This document shows, one piece after another, positions 16,438 to 27,911 of a stretch of DNA of 36,153 nt. The notes beneath the pieces are model-generated. The model was given only the letters and a program-made list of their open reading frames with translations, was not told the origin of the DNA and searched no databases. Origin of the DNA: Gammaproteobacteria bacterium (lineage in GTDB: Bacteria; Pseudomonadota; Gammaproteobacteria; Steroidobacterales; Steroidobacteraceae); the NCBI GenBank assembly GCA_005878835.1, contig VBMV01000079.1:11500-47652 (forward strand), in the 5' to 3' direction. The position numbers were made by a program, and so were the translations under genes. Position 1 is the stretch's first letter, and the number at the start of each line of letters is the position of its first letter.

Positions 16438-17766
16438 TCAACCTTTCGCTGCGGTCCGGGCCCGCAGGCGCGCGAGTGCCTCGCCGATCTTCACTTCCAG
16501 GCCGCGGGGAACGGGGCGATAGTATCGCCGATCCGGCATCTCATCCGGCAGGTAGCGCTCCCCGGCGGCGAAGGCTTCGGGCTCATCGTGCGCGTAACGG
16601 TAATCGCGCCCGTAACCTAAGTTCTTCATCAGGCGCGTCGGCGCGTTGCGCAGCCGCAGCGGCACATCCAGCGTGCCGAACTCGCCAACGTCCGCCATCG
16701 CCTCGCCCATGGCGACGTACAGCGCGTTGCTCTTGGGCGCGCAGGCGAGATACACCACCGCCGTGGCCACCGCCAGCTCACCTTCCGGGCTCCCGAGGCG
16801 CTCGTAAGCCTCCCAGCCATCCAGCGCCAGCGCGAGCGCGCGCGGGTCGGCGAGTCCGATGTCCTCCACCGCCATGCGCGTGACCCGCCGCGCGATATAG
16901 CGCGGATCGCAGCCGCCGTCGAGCATGCGGCACAGCCAGTAGAGCGCGGCGTCGGGATCGGTGCCGCGCACCGCCTTGTGCAACGCGGAGATCTGCTCGT
17001 AGAACTGATCACCGCCCTTGTCGAAGCGGCGCTGCCCGCCGGAGGCCACTTCCTGCGCCACTGCGAGGGTGAGCCGGCGCGCGGCGCCGCCGGCCTCCAT
17101 CAGGCCCGCGGCCAGCTCCAGCATGTTGAGCGCCCGGCGCGCATCGCCGTCGGCGGCACGCGCAATGAGATCCACGGCCGCGGCCTCCGCCTGCAGCTGC
17201 TCCGTGCCCAGTCCGCGCTGCGGATCGCGCAGCGCCGCCTGCAGCAGCCCGGTGAGGTCCTCCACCGACAGGGGCCGCAACACGTACACGCGTGCGCGCG
17301 ACAGCAGCGCGCTGATGACTTCGAAGGACGGATTCTCGGTGGTCGCGCCCACGAAGGTGAGCGTGCCGTCCTCCAGGTACGGCAGGAAGGTATCCTGCTG
17401 CGCCTTGTTGAAACGGTGCACCTCGTCCAGGAACAGCAGCGTGGGTCGCCCGTCCTGGGCGCGCACGGCGCGCGCCGCTTCCACCGCGGCGCGGATGTCC
17501 TTCACCCCGGCCATGACGGCAGACAGTGCGATGAACTGCGCGTTGGAGGCCCGGGCGATGAGCCGCGCGAGCGTGGTCTTGCCGGTGCCCGGCGGGCCCC
17601 AGAAGATCAGCGAGTGCAGTTGTCCGGTGGCGATGCTGGCGGACAAGGGTTTGCCGGGGCCCAGCAGGTGTTGCTGGCCGACGAACTCGCCCAGTGAGCG
17701 CGGGCGCATCCGGTCCGCGAGCGGTCGCAGCGGATCGTGCTCGCCCGGGTCGTGCGAGGCGCTCAC
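16438..17766 (-). CDS. rarA: Replication-associated recombination protein A (AAA+ ATPase)
   Basis: A 442-aa homologue of RarA/MgsA, which acts at stalled replication forks and is related to clamp-loader ATPases. It starts at GTG 17766 (VSASHDPGEHDPLRPLADRMRP), overlapping the lolA stop as GTGA; an earlier in-frame start would run far into lolA. Walker A GPPGTGKT is at 57-64, Walker B is TLLFLDEVHRFNKAQQD, sensor 1 is VGATTENPSF, and the C-terminal region contains RRVTRMAVEDIGLADPRAL and KSNALYVAMGEA. Length matches the E. coli protein. Translational coupling to lolA is expected. Confidence 0.95.
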   Translation of the reverse strand: MSASHDPGEHDPLRPLADRMRPRSLGEFVGQQHLLGPGKPLSASIATGQLHSLIFWGPPGTGKTTLARLIARASNAQFIALSAVMAGVKDIRAAVEAARAVRAQDGRPTLLFLDEVHRFNKAQQDTFLPYLEDGTLTFVGATTENPSFEVISALLSRARVYVLRPLSVEDLTGLLQAALRDPQRGLGTEQLQAEAAAVDLIARAADGDARRALNMLELAAGLMEAGGAARRLTLAVAQEVASGGQRRFDKGGDQFYEQISALHKAVRGTDPDAALYWLCRMLDGGCDPRYIARRVTRMAVEDIGLADPRALALALDGWEAYERLGSPEGELAVATAVVYLACAPKSNALYVAMGEAMADVGEFGTLDVPLRLRNAPTRLMKNLGYGRDYRYAHDEPEAFAAGERYLPDEMPDRRYYRPVPRGLEVKIGEALARLRARTAAKG

Positions 17767-18423
17767 TTGCGGGGGGCGCCGATCACATCCGCGCCCGCGG
17801 GCGGGGTGAAGCTCAGCTCGGCCGCAGCCACCGGACCATTGCGCTCGATTTTCTCGAAACTGATGGTCGCGGTCTGGCCGAGTTTGTCCTCGAGGATCAT
17901 GCGTTTCAGATCCCGGTGCGCGAAGCCGAACAGCGCGCTGCGGAAATCCGCCTCGGCGCCGCGCGGTTCCACCAGCACCCACTCGAGCCCCTCGCGCTGC
18001 CCGGCGGGGGTGATGCTGAAGCTCTGGTGCAGGTCCGCCACGCCCGCGAGCAACATGGCCGGAGTGGCCGAGAGAGCGGCGTCGACCGGCTTCACGGTCA
18101 CCTGCTCGAGGTCGCGGTCGAGAAACCACAGGTTGGTTCCGTCGCAAACCATGAGTTGACCGGCGCTGCCGCCGTGGCCGGGGTCATCGCCGGCGGCCGG
18201 GTGCTGCGGATGGATCTCCCAGCTGAACTTCCCCGGGCGCGCCACGATGAGCGTGCCGGTGGCGCGTTCGATTTCGCGGCCATGCGCATCGACGAGCGTC
18301 TGCAGGAAGCGCGCCCGCAGCGTCCTGAGACCATCGAGATACCCGTCGAGCGGCGTGGCGGCTGCCTGCGCCGCCGCGATACTCACCAGTGCCACAGCAC
18401 AGGCAGCGACGCCAGGCAATCCC

Positions 18424-21799
<3,376 letters not shown>

Positions 21800-21812
21800 A
21801 TCAGCGACTGCC

Positions 21813-22973
21813 ATGCCCACCGACACGGCCGAATTCCTGCGCAGCATCCACCAGCTCGAGCCGCAGCAGTGGAATGCGCTGGGCGCGCAGCGCAATCCCT
21901 TCACACGCCACGAGTTCCTGGCGGCGCTCGAGCGCACGCACTGCGTGGGTGCGGGCAGCGGTTGGGAACCGCGCTACCTCGCCCTGCACGATGACCGCGG
22001 GCTCGCGGCGGCGGCGGCGGCGTTCGTCAAGACCCACTCGTTCGGTGAGTTCGTGTTCGACTTTGCCTGGGCGCGCGCCTACGAGCGCGTGGGCCGCCGT
22101 TACTATCCGAAGCTCACGCTCGCCGCGCCGTTCACGCCCGCGACCGGACCGCGCCTGCTGGTGCGCGCCGACCTGGATCGCAACGCGCTCGCCGCGCGCC
22201 TGCTCGAGCATCTGGAAGAGCACGCCGCGAGTCACGGATTGTCCGGGGTGCATGCGCTGTTTCTGGATGAGCCGGCGCGTGCGGCCTGCGCACAGCGCGG
22301 CTGGCTGTTGCGCCGCGACTGCCAGTTTCACTGGTGCAATCGCGGTTACGCGAGCTTCGATGACTACCTGGGCACCTTCACCGCCGAGAAGCGCAAGAAG
22401 GCGCGTCGCGAGCGCCGCCGCGTCGCGGATGCGGGCGTGCGCTTCGAGACGCGCTTCGGCGGCGAGCTCGACGAGCCGCTCCTCGACCGTATCTATGACC
22501 TGCACCGCGACACTTTCGTGCGCCACGGGCACGAGCCGTATCTGACGCGCGCGTTCTTCAGCGCGGTGGCGCGCGCGCTGCCGGAATCCCTGATGGTGAA
22601 GCTCGCCGTGCACGGACGCGCGGTGGTGGCGGCCGCGATCTTCTTCTGCTGCGAGGAGGCGCTTTTCGGTCGCTACTGGGGGGCGGCCGCCGATTACCAC
22701 AGCCTGCATTTCGAGGCGTGCTATCACCAGGGAATCGAGTTCTGCATCGAGCGCCGCATCGCGCGTTTCGAGCCCGGCACCCAGGGCGAGCACAAGGTGA
22801 GCCGCGGATTCGAGCCCGCCATCACCTGGTCCGCGCACTACATCGCCGATCGGCAGTTCCGCGCCGCCATTGCCGAGTACCTGGCGCGCGAAGCCGCGGC
22901 GGTGCAGGCCTACGCGCTGCAGGTGCAGGGGCACGTTCCCTATCGCGGCCGGCGCACCACCGGGCGGCTGTGA
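21813..22973 (+). CDS. FemAB-like acyltransferase (DUF482 / PF04339 family, GNAT fold)
   Basis: A 386-aa cytosolic protein. PRYLALHDDRGLAAAAAAFVKTHSFGEFVFDFAWARAYERVGRRYYPKL, FTPATGPRLLV, CQFHWCNRGYASFDDYLGTFTAEKRKKARRERR, YDLHRDTFVRHGHEPYLTRAFF and EFCIERRIARFEPGTQGEHKVSRGFEP are strongly typical of the family. This family has a duplicated GNAT-like fold related to FemX peptidoglycan bridge enzymes that use aminoacyl-tRNA; its own substrate is not known to me. Its stop overlaps the aat start (GTGA), so it is translationally coupled to a leucyl/phenylalanyl-tRNA transferase, and trxB is 13 bases upstream. Start ATG 21813 suits the family. Confidence 0.9.
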   Translation: MPTDTAEFLRSIHQLEPQQWNALGAQRNPFTRHEFLAALERTHCVGAGSGWEPRYLALHDDRGLAAAAAAFVKTHSFGEFVFDFAWARAYERVGRRYYPKLTLAAPFTPATGPRLLVRADLDRNALAARLLEHLEEHAASHGLSGVHALFLDEPARAACAQRGWLLRRDCQFHWCNRGYASFDDYLGTFTAEKRKKARRERRRVADAGVRFETRFGGELDEPLLDRIYDLHRDTFVRHGHEPYLTRAFFSAVARALPESLMVKLAVHGRAVVAAAIFFCCEEALFGRYWGAAADYHSLHFEACYHQGIEFCIERRIARFEPGTQGEHKVSRGFEPAITWSAHYIADRQFRAAIAEYLAREAAAVQAYALQVQGHVPYRGRRTTGRL

Positions 22974-23662
22974 AGACCATCACCTGGCTGTCGGCGCAGG
23001 ACGCGCCGGAGTGGTTCCCGCCGCTCGAGCAGGCGCTGGAAGAGCCGAGCGGGTTGCTGGCGGCCGGTGGCGACCTGTCGCCCGAGCGCCTCATCGCCGC
23101 CTACCGGCGTGGGATCTTTCCGTGGTACTCGCCGGGTCAGCCGGTGCTGTGGTGGTCGCCCGATCCGCGCGCGGTGCTGTTCCCCGAGGAATTTCACTGC
23201 ACCCGCAGCCTCGCCAAGACGCTGCGCAACGGCGGCTTCGGTTACTCGATGGATCGGGACTTCGCCGCCGTCATCGACGGCTGCGCCGCACCGCGCGCGG
23301 CAAGCCCCGGCACCTGGATCACCTGCGACATGCGTGCCGCCTACCTCGAGCTGCACCGCCTCGGGCACGCCCACAGCATCGAGATCTGGCGGGGCGCGGA
23401 GCTGCTGGGCGGTCTGTACGGCGTGCGCCTGGGAGGGGTGTTCTTCGGCGAGTCGATGTTCAGCCGCGCACGGGATGCCTCCAAGGCCGCACTCGCGCAC
23501 CTGGTCGCGGTGTGCCGGCGCAACACACTCGCGGTGATCGATTGCCAGCTGCCCTCGCGCCACCTCACGAGTCTCGGCAGCCGCACCATTCCACGCAGCC
23601 AGTTCCAGGCCCTGCTGCGCGAGCACGTGCGCATGCCGTCAGCGGCGCTCGCACCCCCGTGA
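22970..23662 (+). CDS. aat: Leucyl/phenylalanyl-tRNA-protein transferase
   Basis: A 230-aa enzyme that adds Leu or Phe from tRNA to proteins with N-terminal Lys or Arg, making them ClpS-ClpAP substrates. It starts at GTG 22970, overlapping the previous stop. Signatures: [55 protein letters not shown], then [45 protein letters not shown], and [21 protein letters not shown]. All are as in the family and the length is normal. Its partners clpS and clpA lie a few hundred bases on. The arginyl/leucyl transferase gene (bpt/ate) often next to it is absent. Confidence 0.96.
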   Translation: MKTITWLSAQDAPEWFPPLEQALEEPSGLLAAGGDLSPERLIAAYRRGIFPWYSPGQPVLWWSPDPRAVLFPEEFHCTRSLAKTLRNGGFGYSMDRDFAAVIDGCAAPRAASPGTWITCDMRAAYLELHRLGHAHSIEIWRGAELLGGLYGVRLGGVFFGESMFSRARDASKAALAHLVAVCRRNTLAVIDCQLPSRHLTSLGSRTIPRSQFQALLREHVRMPSAALAPP

Positions 23663-23735
23663 GGCGCACGGCCGCAAATTGCCAGGGGAGCGCGCTTTGT
23701 GCTCCAATTCGCGCCCCCGAGCCGGTAAGGGTGGT

Positions 23736-23954
23736 ATGTCCAAAGAAGACGCGATCCAGATGGAAGGCGAGGTCGTCGAGACCCTGCCCAATACGACTTT
23801 CCGGGTGAAACTGAAGAATGGCCACGTGGTGACCGCGCACATCTCCGGCAAGATGCGCAAAAACTACATCCGCATCCTGACCGGGGACGCGGTCACGGTG
23901 GAGATGACCCCCTACGACCTGAGCAAGGGCCGCATCGTCTATCGCGGCCGCTGA
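23736..23954 (+). CDS. infA: Translation initiation factor IF-1
   Basis: A 72-aa S1/OB-fold protein that binds the ribosomal A site during initiation. [49 protein letters not shown] and [18 protein letters not shown] match the family almost throughout. ATG 23736 is preceded by AAGGGTGG. It stands 73 bases after aat, as in related genomes, and is convergent with clpA. Confidence 0.97.
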   Translation: MSKEDAIQMEGEVVETLPNTTFRVKLKNGHVVTAHISGKMRKNYIRILTGDAVTVEMTPYDLSKGRIVYRGR

Positions 23955-23974
23955 AAAACCACCCCGCTCGGGAA

Positions 23975-23994
23975 CCGGCGCGCAGGCGCACCGG
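23975..23994. terminator. Possible shared hairpin between infA and clpA
   Basis: CCGGCGCG-cagg-CGCACCGG forms an 8-bp stem with one mismatch in the 54-nt gap between convergent infA and clpA. A TTTTT run follows on the clpA strand, but about 15 nt past the stem, so it is not a classical terminator. Confidence 0.35.
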
Positions 23995-24008
23995 CACAGG
24001 ATCCGCTC

Positions 24009-26276
24009 TCAGGCCGGCACGGCCGGCAGCTGCGCCGGCTCGTACTGCAGCGCCAGCCGCGTGCCATCCTCTGAAACCGACACGCGCACGTGCCCGCCGC
24101 CGGCGAGCCGGCCAAACAGCAGCTCCTCGGCCAGCGGGCGCTTGATGTGCTCCTGGATGGTGCGCGCCATGGGCCGGGCACCCATCTTCGGGTCGTAGCC
24201 TTCCTTGGCGATCCAGCGCCGCGCGGCATCGTCGAGCGTGATGGTGACCCCCTTCTGCTCGAGCTGCATCTCCACTTCGACGATCAGCTTGTCGACCACG
24301 CGCTCGATGGTGGGCGGGTCGAGCGAGGCGAACTGGATGACGGCATCGAGGCGGTTGCGGAACTCGGGGCTGAAAATGCGCCGGATCGCCTCCAGGCCGT
24401 CGCTCGCGTTATCGGCGTGCGTGAAGCCGATGGACGGGCGCGCCATCTCGAGCGCGCCGGCGTTGGTCGTCATCACGATGATCACGTGGCGGAAGTCCGC
24501 CTTGCGGCCGTTGTTGTCGGTCAGGGTGCCGTGATCCATCACCTGCAGCAGCAGGTTGAACACATCGGGGTGCGCCTTCTCGACCTCATCGAGCAGCAAC
24601 ACGCAGTGCGGATGCTTGGTGATCGCCTCGGTGAGCAGGCCGCCCTGATCGAAGCCCACGTAGCCGGGCGGCGCGCCGATCAGGCGCGAGACGGTGTGGC
24701 GCTCCATGTACTCGGACATGTCGAAGCGCAGGAACTCCACGCCCATGGAGATCGCCAGCTGCCGCGTGACCTCGGTCTTGCCGACACCGGTGGGCCCGGC
24801 AAACAGGAAACTGCCGACCGGCTTGCGCGCCTCGCCCAGGCCCGAGCGCGCCATCTTGATGGCGGCGGAGAGCGCCTCGATCGCCTTGTCCTGCCCGAAG
24901 ATCACCAGTTTCAGGTTGCGCTCGAGGTTCTTGAGGATCTCACGGTCGGAGGTCGAGACGTTCTTGGCCGGAATGCGCGCCATGCGCGCCACGACGTCCT
25001 CGATGTGGCGCACCTCCACGGTCGCCTCGCGCTCGGCGACGGGCTTCAGCCGCGCGCGCGCGCCGGCCTCATCGACCACGTCGATGGCCTTGTCGGGCAG
25101 ATGCCGCTCGTTGATGTGCCGCGCGGCCAGCTCGGCCGCCGCGCGCAGCGCATCGTCCGCATAGGTGATGCCGTGATGCTCCTCGAAGCGCGGCTTGAGT
25201 CCGAACAGAATGTCGATCGTTTCCGCCACCGACGGTTCCACCACGTCGATCTTCTGGAAACGCCGCGCCAGGGCGTGGTCCTTCTCGAAGATGCCGCGGT
25301 ACTCGTTATAGGTGGTGGAGCCGATGCAGCGGATCTCGCCGTTGGTGAGCACCGGCTTGATGAGATTGGAGGCGTCCATCACGCCGCCGGAGGCGGCGCC
25401 GGCGCCGATGACGGTGTGGATCTCATCGATGAACAGGATCGCGCCGGGGAGCTTCTTCAGCTCGGTGATCACGCCCTTCAAGCGCTTCTCGAAATCGCCG
25501 CGGTACTTGGTGCCGGCGATCAGCGCGCCCATGTCGAGCGCGAAAATGGTGCAGTCGGACAGCACCTCGGGCACCTTGCCCTCGACGATCAGGCGCGCCA
25601 GCCCTTCGGCGATCGCGGTCTTGCCGACGCCGGCCTCACCGACGTAGAGCGGATTGTTCTTCCGGCGGCGGCACAGGATCTCGATGGTGCGCTCGACCTC
25701 CAGCTTGCGGCCGATGAGCGGGTCGATGCGCCCGTCCTGGGCCAGGCGATTGAGATGGGTGGTGTACTTCTCGAGCGCGCTGCCGCCCTCGCCGTCGCGT
25801 TCGCCGTCCCCGGCAGTCTCCTCCTTGTCGGTCTTCTCCTCGGCGATCTTGGAGAGGCCGTGGGAGATGTAGTTGACGGCATCCAGGCGCGTGACGTGCT
25901 GGCGGTTGAGCAGGAACACCGCGTGGCTCTGCTTTTCGCTGAAGATCGCAACCAGCACGTTGCTCACGCCCACCTCCTTCTTGCCGCTCGACTGCACGTG
26001 AAAGACCGCGCGTTGCAGCACCCGCTGGAACCCGAGCGTCGGCTGCACTTCACGTTCCTCGCCCTCCTCGAGCCGCGGGGTCGAGGAGTCGATGTGCTCC
26101 TTCAGCTCCTGTTTGAGCTTGATGGTGTCCGCGCCGCAGGCGCGCAGCACTTCGCGCACCTTGGGGGTGTCGAGGATCGCGAGCAGCAGGTGCTCGACCG
26201 TCAGGTACTCGTGACGCGCCTCGCGCGCCTGGTGGAACGCGTCGTTGAGACAGTACTCGAGCTCGTTGGACAGCAC
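24009..26276 (-). CDS. clpA: ATP-dependent Clp protease ATP-binding subunit ClpA
   Basis: A 755-aa AAA+ unfoldase that feeds ClpP. The N-domain (1-145, LNDAFHQAREARHEYLTVEHLLLAIL) docks ClpS. D1 has Walker A GEAGVGKT (213-220) and ILFIDEIHTVIGAG. D2 has GPTGVGKT (near 494) and VLLLDEVEKAHPDVFN. Start is GTG 26276 (GTG CTG TCC AAC), matching the family N-terminus, with AAAGG upstream. It is 63 bases downstream of clpS. Length is normal. It diverges in no key residue that I can see. Confidence 0.96.
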   Translation of the reverse strand: MLSNELEYCLNDAFHQAREARHEYLTVEHLLLAILDTPKVREVLRACGADTIKLKQELKEHIDSSTPRLEEGEEREVQPTLGFQRVLQRAVFHVQSSGKKEVGVSNVLVAIFSEKQSHAVFLLNRQHVTRLDAVNYISHGLSKIAEEKTDKEETAGDGERDGEGGSALEKYTTHLNRLAQDGRIDPLIGRKLEVERTIEILCRRRKNNPLYVGEAGVGKTAIAEGLARLIVEGKVPEVLSDCTIFALDMGALIAGTKYRGDFEKRLKGVITELKKLPGAILFIDEIHTVIGAGAASGGVMDASNLIKPVLTNGEIRCIGSTTYNEYRGIFEKDHALARRFQKIDVVEPSVAETIDILFGLKPRFEEHHGITYADDALRAAAELAARHINERHLPDKAIDVVDEAGARARLKPVAEREATVEVRHIEDVVARMARIPAKNVSTSDREILKNLERNLKLVIFGQDKAIEALSAAIKMARSGLGEARKPVGSFLFAGPTGVGKTEVTRQLAISMGVEFLRFDMSEYMERHTVSRLIGAPPGYVGFDQGGLLTEAITKHPHCVLLLDEVEKAHPDVFNLLLQVMDHGTLTDNNGRKADFRHVIIVMTTNAGALEMARPSIGFTHADNASDGLEAIRRIFSPEFRNRLDAVIQFASLDPPTIERVVDKLIVEVEMQLEQKGVTITLDDAARRWIAKEGYDPKMGARPMARTIQEHIKRPLAEELLFGRLAGGGHVRVSVSEDGTRLALQYEPAQLPAVPA

Positions 26277-26339
26277 TTTAGACGGACCTTTCAGGTTGAG
26301 CGTTCAGGGCAAACCGTTCCCCGTGTGAGCACAGCGGCC

Positions 26340-26660
26340 TCAGGCCTCTTCCAGCGTGCACATGAGCGGGTGCTGGTGGTCCCGCGCATACGTCGTCACC
26401 TGCGCCACCTTAGTTTCAGCGATCTCGTATGTGAAGACCCCACAGACCCCCTTACCCCGGGTGTGGACCTCGAGCATGATGCGCGTTGCCGTCGGGCGGT
26501 TCAGCGCGAAGAACTTTTCCAGCACATCGACCACAAACTCCATGGGGGTGTAGTCATCGTTCAGGAGCACAACCCGGTACAGCGGCGGCTGTTTGACCTT
26601 CGGCTGCGCCTCCTCGACGACGACGCCGGTGTCGGGGCGGAGCGGATGCGGATCGGGCAT
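26340..26660 (-). CDS. clpS: ClpS adaptor of the N-degron pathway
   Basis: A 106-aa adaptor that delivers proteins with Leu, Phe, Tyr or Trp at the N-terminus to Clp[26 protein letters not shown] carries the binding residues Asn34, Asp35 and Asp36; [21 protein letters not shown] carries His66. The residue numbers equal those of E. coli ClpS. ATG 26660 is chosen because the residues before it do not belong to the family. No ribosome site is seen, and a TATAAA box ends six bases before ATG, so a leaderless message is possible. Confidence 0.96.
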   Translation of the reverse strand: MPDPHPLRPDTGVVVEEAQPKVKQPPLYRVVLLNDDYTPMEFVVDVLEKFFALNRPTATRIMLEVHTRGKGVCGVFTYEIAETKVAQVTTYARDHQHPLMCTLEEA

Positions 26661-26666
26661 GACTGC

Positions 26667-26695
26667 TTTATAGGGGTCGCGAAACGGCAACACAA
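26667..26695 (-). promoter_or_regulatory. Candidate clpS promoter close to the start codon
   Basis: The minus strand has TTGTGT (26695-26690), a 17-nt spacer and TATAAA (26672-26667), with only six bases to the clpS ATG. Transcription would begin at or very near the start codon. Confidence 0.45.
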
Positions 26696-26738
26696 GCCTG
26701 TCGGAATGGGTGATAGTTACTCCTGCAGAAACAATCGC

Positions 26739-26768
26739 TTGAGAGCGCAAGCACCACACCCGTATGAT
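26739..26768 (+). promoter_or_regulatory. Sigma70 promoter for gspCDEF
   Basis: TTGAGA (26739-26744), 18 nt, then TATGAT (26763-26768): each box matches five of six consensus bases. It lies about 100 bases upstream of gspC in the region divergent from clpS. Confidence 0.6.
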
Positions 26769-26867
26769 TGCGCCGCCGCATCCTCCCCCGGCGCGCCGGC
26801 GCGTGCGCATCGGGGCCCGCGGGTGAGGAGCCCGGAGGACTACCATTAAGCTCATGCCGGTCAGCCC

Positions 26868-27878
26868 ATGAACGCCGCTTCCTGGCTCGACGCTCTGCCG
26901 GCGGGCGATCGCTGGCGCGCGCGGCTGCTGCGCGATGGGCCACGCATTGCCACCTGGATCCTCGTGATCGCGCTCGCCGTGCAGGCCGCGCTGATCCTGA
27001 CCGATCTGGCCGCCGCCGGCCGCAGCGGCGCCGGTGCCGGCGTGCGCCACGCGCCGCTGCGCTCCCGACTGCTCGACCTGGCGGCCATCACCAATGCCCA
27101 CCTGTTCGGCGCGGCGCCGGCCCTGAAGCAGGAGGGGGCCGACGCCCCGCAGACGAGCATGCCACTGGTGCTGACCGGAATCATCGCCGGCAATGATCCG
27201 CAAAACGGCCTCGCGATCCTCGGACAGAACGCACAAACCGCGAAAGTGTATGCGGTCGGAGACGGCGTTCCCGGGGGGGCGAAGCTGCACTCGGTCTACA
27301 ACGATCGGGTGGTGATCGATCGCGACGGACGGCTCGAGTCCCTGTCCCTGCCGCGCCAGATGAACGCGGGTAACGCCCCGCCGCCCTCGAGCGCCGCGCT
27401 GCCGAGCGAGAACCCGGCGATCGAGCGCATGCGCCGCATGATCAGCGAGCAACCGGGGCTGCTCGCGGATGTGCTGCGGCCGCAGGCGGTGCTCGACCCT
27501 GCCAGCCACCGCATGAACGGTTTCCGGGTGTACCCGGGGCGCAACCGCGCCGCGTTCATGCGCTTAGGGCTGCGCCCCGGGGACCAGGTGACGGCGATCA
27601 ACGGCACGCCGCTGGATGATCGCGAGCGCGGCGAGCAGATCCTGCGCACCCTGGGCAGCTCGAGCGAGGCGCGCGTCACGCTCATTCGCGGCGGCCAGCA
27701 GCAGGATCTCACTTTGAATATCGCCCAGGTTGCGCAGGAAGCGGAGGGCCTGGCGGCGGCGCCACCGCCGCCGGCCGGGGCGATCGGGGCGGTGCCCCCG
27801 GCGGCCGACCAGCCGCCGATGCCCATGCCGCCGATGCCGCCGCCCGCCGAGGTGCCCGGCGGCGACAGCAGCCAGTAG
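26868..27878 (+). CDS. gspC: Type II secretion system protein GspC
   Basis: A 336-aa inner-membrane component linking the inner platform to the secretin. A short cytosolic part is followed by one membrane helix (about 27-49), then the HR domain (about 98-163, [20 protein letters not shown]...[35 protein letters not shown]). After a linker comes a PDZ domain (about 215-290, [45 protein letters not shown]). The last 45 residues are Pro/Ala/Met-rich and probably disordered. It opens the gspC-D-E-F operon; gspD follows after 33 bases. Confidence 0.92.
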   Translation: MNAASWLDALPAGDRWRARLLRDGPRIATWILVIALAVQAALILTDLAAAGRSGAGAGVRHAPLRSRLLDLAAITNAHLFGAAPALKQEGADAPQTSMPLVLTGIIAGNDPQNGLAILGQNAQTAKVYAVGDGVPGGAKLHSVYNDRVVIDRDGRLESLSLPRQMNAGNAPPPSSAALPSENPAIERMRRMISEQPGLLADVLRPQAVLDPASHRMNGFRVYPGRNRAAFMRLGLRPGDQVTAINGTPLDDRERGEQILRTLGSSSEARVTLIRGGQQQDLTLNIAQVAQEAEGLAAAPPPPAGAIGAVPPAADQPPMPMPPMPPPAEVPGGDSSQ

Positions 27879-27911
27879 CCGCACCGGCGCGCTTTTTCGG
27901 GGGTAGATGCA

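Noticed and set aside
22005-22023. GCG triplet run that looks like a simple repeat
   Set aside because: It is a short alanine run in the FemAB-like protein, of no evident significance.
23975-23994. Classical intrinsic terminator for infA or clpA
   Set aside because: The stem has a mismatch and no adjacent T-run on either strand, so I list it only as a possible hairpin.
24090-26849. A 919-codon plus-strand frame antisense to clpA and clpS
   Set aside because: A shadow of clpA and clpS; no domain or plausible start region.
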